Shown here: in pieces, positions 30,616-33,044 of the stretch | Numbering within the stretch: position 1 is the stretch's first letter | How the letters are laid out: each line of letters opens with the position of its first letter | Position numbers and translations under genes: made by a program | Assembly (NCBI RefSeq): GCF_019857225.1 | Contig: NZ_JAFJSY010000100.1 | Span: 1 to 33,044, forward strand | Reading direction: 5' to 3' | Length of the DNA: 33,044 nt | Source of the DNA: Streptomyces plumbidurans | Lineage (GTDB): Bacteria; Actinomycetota; Actinomycetes; Streptomycetales; Streptomycetaceae | The notes under the pieces: model-generated | What the model was told of the DNA's origin: nothing | Seen by the model: only the letters and a program-made list of their open reading frames with translations | Databases searched by the model: none

Positions 30616-31415
30616 AGGTCGTACACCACGGTCACCGGCGCATGGTCCGACCACCGCTCGTCATGCGTGGCCGCCCGCTCGACCTGGGCCTTGACGGCCT
30701 TCGCGGCGAGGCCCGGCGTACAGACATGGTGGTCGATGCGCCACCCCGTGTCGTTGTCGAAGGCCCTCCCCCGGTACGACCACCAGGTGTACGGCCCCTC
30801 GACCTCCGGGTGCAGGGCGCGGACGACGTCGACGTAGCCGCCGTCCTGCGGGTCGAAGACCCGGGTCAGCCACTCGCGTTCCTCCGGCAGGAAGCCGGAG
30901 TTCTTGGTGTTGCCGCGCCAGTTCCTGATGTCGGCCCGCTGGTGGGCGATGTTCCAGTCGCCGCAGACGACGACCTCGCGGCCGTCGGCGGCGGCCCGCT
31001 CACGCAGCGCCTTGAGATGGGCGAGGAACTCCGTCATGAAGCGGACCTTCTCGTCCTGGCGCTCGGTGCCGACCTCGCCGGAGGGCAGATAGAGGGAGGC
31101 GACCGTGACGCCCGGCAGGTCGACCTCGACGTAGCGGCCACTGGCGTCGAACTCCGCGGAGCCGAAGCCGACTTGGATGCGGTCGGGCTCCCGGCGGGTG
31201 TAGAGGGAGACACCGGCCCGCCCCTTGGCGGCGGCGGGCGCGTGCACCACGTGCCAGCCGTCGGGCGTGCGCACGTGCTCGGGCAGCTGATGCGGTTCGG
31301 CGCGCACCTCCTGCAGACAGAGCACATCGGCGGAGGTGCCGGCGAGCCACTCCACGAAGCCCTTCTTCGCGGCTGCGCGCAGGCCGTTGACGTTGACGGA
31401 GGTCACAGTGAACAC
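30612..31415 (-). CDS. xthA: Exodeoxyribonuclease III/AP endonuclease (Xth)
   Basis: A DNA repair enzyme of the exonuclease III family that nicks at abasic sites and trims 3' ends, 267 residues. The metal and catalytic residues are visible: Asn8 in SVNVNGLRAA, Glu36 in LCLQEVRAE, the GDWNIAH motif, the TWWSYRGRAFDNDTGWRIDH segment and the final SDHAPV Asp-His pair. GTG 31415 was chosen because TATCGT lies 6 nt upstream on the minus strand and CTGGAC lies 17 bp before that. An upstream ATG would add seven unconserved residues and sits upstream of the promoter's start point. It is divergent from the GNAT gene (77 bp). Its stop codon is part of the duplicated CTAG of the adjacent MITE, so the original neighbour boundary with merR was a 4-bp overlap of convergent stops. 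Confidence 0.95.
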   Translation of the reverse strand: MFTVTSVNVNGLRAAAKKGFVEWLAGTSADVLCLQEVRAEPHQLPEHVRTPDGWHVVHAPAAAKGRAGVSLYTRREPDRIQVGFGSAEFDASGRYVEVDLPGVTVASLYLPSGEVGTERQDEKVRFMTEFLAHLKALRERAAADGREVVVCGDWNIAHQRADIRNWRGNTKNSGFLPEEREWLTRVFDPQDGGYVDVVRALHPEVEGPYTWWSYRGRAFDNDTGWRIDHHVCTPGLAAKAVKAQVERAATHDERWSDHAPVTVVYDL

Positions 31416-31421
31416 GCGGGC

Positions 31422-31450
31422 ACGATACCGGCACACTGGACGTGGTCCAG
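31422..31450 (-). promoter_or_regulatory. xthA promoter
   Basis: On the minus strand CTGGAC (31445-31450) and TATCGT (31422-31427) are 17 bp apart, and the -10 is 6 nt from the GTG. This is the clearest housekeeping-type, leaderless promoter of the window besides the cbiM one. Confidence 0.55.
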
Positions 31451-31492
31451 AATTCGATAATCGCGATCTTGCATAGGTGTACGGTTAACTGT

Positions 31493-31975
31493 ATGAACAT
31501 ACGCCGGGTCTCCTTCGACCACCCCGACGCAGTCAAGCTGAACGACGAGGTCCAGGCCGAGTACCACGTCCGTTACGGCGACGGAGGCGACGCCACCCCC
31601 CTCGACCCGGCGGACTTCGAGCCCCCCAACGGCGTCTACTTCGTCGTCTACGACGACCGCGACACCCCCGTCGCCACGGGCGGCTGGCGCGCCCAGGACA
31701 CCAACGGCGAGGGCAACTCCGACGGGGACGCCGAACTCAAGCGGATGTACGTGACGCAGACGGCCCGCGGCCGCGGCCTCGCCCGGCGCATCCTCGCCGC
31801 CCTGGAGGAGGACGCCCGCAGGGCCGGCCGCATCCGCATGGTCCTGGAGACGGGCACCAAGCAGCCGGAGGCCATCGCCCTGTACACCTCCAGCGGTTAC
31901 GAACCCTGCGAGAAGTTCGGCTACTACCGCTTCCACGAGGAGAGCCGCTGCTTCGCGAAGCGGCTCGACGCCTGA
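31493..31975 (+). CDS. GNAT family N-acetyltransferase
   Basis: An acetyl-CoA-dependent acetyltransferase of the GNAT fold, 160 residues. The acetyl-CoA-binding motif A is ELKRMYVTQTARGRGLARRILAALEEDARRAG with the R/Q-x-x-G-x-G/A type loop ARGRGLAR. Motif B follows in MVLETGTKQPEAIALYTSSGYEPCEKFGYY. ATG 31493 was chosen because the conserved fold begins there (NIRRVSFDHPDA). TACGGT lies 7 nt upstream and no Shine-Dalgarno is seen. It is divergent from xthA and is followed by a strong terminator. Close relatives are annotated only as GNAT; the substrate, whether small molecule or protein, is unknown. Confidence 0.92.
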   Translation: MNIRRVSFDHPDAVKLNDEVQAEYHVRYGDGGDATPLDPADFEPPNGVYFVVYDDRDTPVATGGWRAQDTNGEGNSDGDAELKRMYVTQTARGRGLARRILAALEEDARRAGRIRMVLETGTKQPEAIALYTSSGYEPCEKFGYYRFHEESRCFAKRLDA

Positions 31976-32018
31976 GACGCGGGGCGCGGCACGCGCTGTG
32001 CGCGCCGCGCGCAACACA

Positions 32019-32053
32019 AAGATCCCGCCCGATCTGCGATCGGACGGGATCTT
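32019..32053 (+). terminator. Terminator after the GNAT gene
   Basis: AAGATCCCG-C-CCGATC pairs with GATCGG-A-CGGGATCTT around a 3-nt TGC loop, giving a 16-position stem with one mismatch. It lies 44 bp after the GNAT stop and 39 bp beyond the 3' end of the opposing tRNA gene, so it can end both transcripts. Confidence 0.88.
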
Positions 32054-32091
32054 CTCAACTCCCCCGAGTTTCCCCGGGTTTGTCATTGCGG

Positions 32092-32165
32092 TGGACCTGA
32101 GGGGATTTGAACCCCTGGCCCCCTCGATGCGAACGAGGTGCGCTACCGGACTGCGCCACAGGCCC
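32092..32165 (-). tRNA. tRNA-Ala (anticodon CGC)
   Basis: Read on the minus strand, the gene starts GGGCCTG and closes with CAGGTCC plus discriminator A, a 7-bp acceptor stem with one G-T pair. The D-arm carries GGTAGCGC. The anticodon stem CCTCG/CGAGG holds the loop TTCGCAT, giving anticodon CGC (decodes GCG). The T-arm is AGGGG-TTCAAAT-CCCCT. It is 74 nt long and CCA is not encoded. The anticodon reading is unambiguous. Confidence 0.95.
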
Positions 32166-32220
32166 TTGCAACGAGTGAAACTCTAGCACCCCGATCCGGG
32201 TGCCCGGAAATCCGTATCCG

Positions 32221-32255
32221 GCCCGCCCGGGGGCAGCGTCACAGGTCGGGCGGGC
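32221..32255 (-). terminator. Possible terminator downstream of sepX
   Basis: GCCCGCCCG (32221-32229) and CGGGCGGGC (32247-32255) are perfect 9-bp arms around a 17-nt loop, ending 3 bp after the sepX stop. The loop is long and no U-tract follows, so confidence is modest. Confidence 0.5.
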
Positions 32256-32258
32256 GGT

Positions 32259-33044
32259 CTACTCATTGGCGGCCCTCGGCCGGTCGCCGTCCTCGTACTG
32301 GTCGAACAACGGTGTGCGGCCCCGCTCGCGCGCCCGCCGTGCGGAGGCCGCCCGGCGGGCGTCACAGCGCCCGTCGTCGTCCGCTCTGTCCTCCTCGCCG
32401 GCCTCCGGCGCCGCGGCGTCGCGCTCGGCACTCTGCTCGGCCGGTGCCTCCTGGTCGCGGGCGACCGGGCCCGAGCGGGCCGAGCTCCAGGTGTCCGGCG
32501 CCCCGAGGTCCACGTCGGAGGTGGCGCGCGGAGCGACCGGCGCGGTCACGTACGTCGGCAGGGGCACCGGCACCGGGTCCCAGCTGTCCCCGTGCCCGGG
32601 CCGCCGCTGCCGTTCGCGCTGCTGGTCCACCCACTCGGCGTGGTCGGTCTGCTCGACCAGGGCCCGCCGGTCGGCGGCGAGTGCGGACAGCCCGGGGTCG
32701 GTTCCCTGCGCATGCCCCTCTTCGGGTTCGTCGGCGTCCGCCTCGGCGGTGGCCGCGCGGCGGCGCGGCTGGCGGGCGCGTTCATGCAGCCGCTGGGCCG
32801 CGGCCTCGGCGCGGCGCCGGTCCATCTGGTAGGCGAAGCGCCGCCGTTCCTGGGTGCGCAGATACGCGATGTACCCGCTCAGCAGGACGGCGGGCACGCC
32901 GGGCGCCCAGAGGAACGCGAGCCCGCCGACGGCGGCGACAACCGCGCCGAGCGTGAAGGCGACGAAGAGCATCACGGTGGTACGGCGTCTGCGCGCGAGC
33001 ACCTTCGAGCGCCGGGCGCGCGCCGCGGCCGCCTCCTGCGCGGG
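32259..33044 (-). CDS. sepX: Septation membrane protein SepX/GlpR, C-terminal part (runs off window)
   Basis: The window holds the last 261 residues; the reading frame stays open through 33044, and the N-terminal part lies beyond. The visible part opens with an Ala/Arg-rich stretch and RSKVLARRRRTTVMLFVAFTLGAVVAAVGGLAFLWAPGVPAVLLSGYIAYLRTQERRRFAYQMDRRRAEAAAQRL. This two-helix membrane hairpin with flanking Arg residues is characteristic of SepX, known elsewhere as GlpR. A long, low-complexity, acidic and Arg-rich tail follows (EADADEPEEGHAQG, ending RPRAANE). SepX is known in Streptomyces to be required for normal cross-walls and sporulation septa and to interact with the divisome dynamin DynB. 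Upstream neighbours in known genomes (galU, moeA, rimJ) would be outside. A GTG at 33002 is in frame but internal to the family's protein. Confidence 0.88.
   Translation of the reverse strand, partial: PAQEAAAARARRSKVLARRRRTTVMLFVAFTLGAVVAAVGGLAFLWAPGVPAVLLSGYIAYLRTQERRRFAYQMDRRRAEAAAQRLHERARQPRRRAATAEADADEPEEGHAQGTDPGLSALAADRRALVEQTDHAEWVDQQRERQRRPGHGDSWDPVPVPLPTYVTAPVAPRATSDVDLGAPDTWSSARSGPVARDQEAPAEQSAERDAAAPEAGEEDRADDDGRCDARRAASARRARERGRTPLFDQYEDGDRPRAANE

Noticed and set aside
1..33044. CRISPR array, prophage, integrase or attachment site
   Set aside because: No regularly spaced repeats or phage or integrase genes were seen; the single tRNA has no adjacent integrase and no visible repeated 3' end.

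Overview
The window is a stretch of high-GC actinobacterial chromosome, almost certainly Streptomyces. GC is very high, third codon positions are nearly all G or C, and GTG starts are frequent. Several genes are streptomycete signatures: an SsgA-like sporulation protein best read as SsgE, the septation protein SepX/GlpR, a resuscitation-promoting factor and a tricorn protease. As far as I remember, the gene order resembles the conserved chromosomal core around SCO3150-SCO3180 of S. coelicolor; I could not run a comparison.

Layout. 1-4.4 kb, minus strand: rsmI, a small zinc-ribbon protein, tatD and rpfB, a translation and cell-wall growth block. 4.5-6.3 kb: the protein O-mannosyltransferase pmt, divergent from rsmI. 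6.3-7.7 kb: a MarR regulator and an F420-type (LLM) oxidoreductase, divergent across a dyad-rich 76-bp region. 7.9-11.3 kb: two tandem paralogous penicillin-binding proteins, convergent with ssgE. 11.8-14.5 kb: an ECF metal transporter, cbiM(PDGLE)-cbiQ-cbiO. It has a leaderless promoter overlapped by a match to the nickel regulator Nur box, so nickel is the best substrate guess. 14.6-18.4 kb: a serine hydrolase, DUF1876, a PLDc_N-like small membrane protein, an HTH-DUF3887 protein with an operator-like dyad, and a coupled ybaK-EamA pair. 18.5-22.1 kb: an isochorismatase-like hydrolase and a TetR/MmpL efflux pair with a perfect 15-bp dyad. 22.3-26.3 kb: tricorn protease, a strong bidirectional terminator and a small charged protein. 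26.3-30.5 kb: a Baeyer-Villiger monooxygenase, an alpha/beta hydrolase and an SDR, joined by 4-nt overlaps and divergent from a MerR regulator. 30.4-30.6 kb: a MITE-like element whose CTAG target duplication supplies the stop codons of both flanking genes. 30.6-33 kb: xthA, a GNAT acetyltransferase, tRNA-Ala(CGC) and the C-terminal part of sepX, cut by the window edge.

Themes. Morphogenesis and envelope genes are over-represented (rpfB, pmt, two PBPs, ssgE, sepX). About ten genes share one start architecture, a TANNNT-like -10 hexamer followed by 6-7 nt and then the start codon with no Shine-Dalgarno, which predicts leaderless mRNAs. I see no CRISPR array, prophage or complete insertion sequence. 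The most unusual structures are the MITE seated in two overlapping stop codons, the triplicated 21-bp stop/start junction of cbiQ-cbiO, and the Nur-box/leaderless promoter of the metal transporter.
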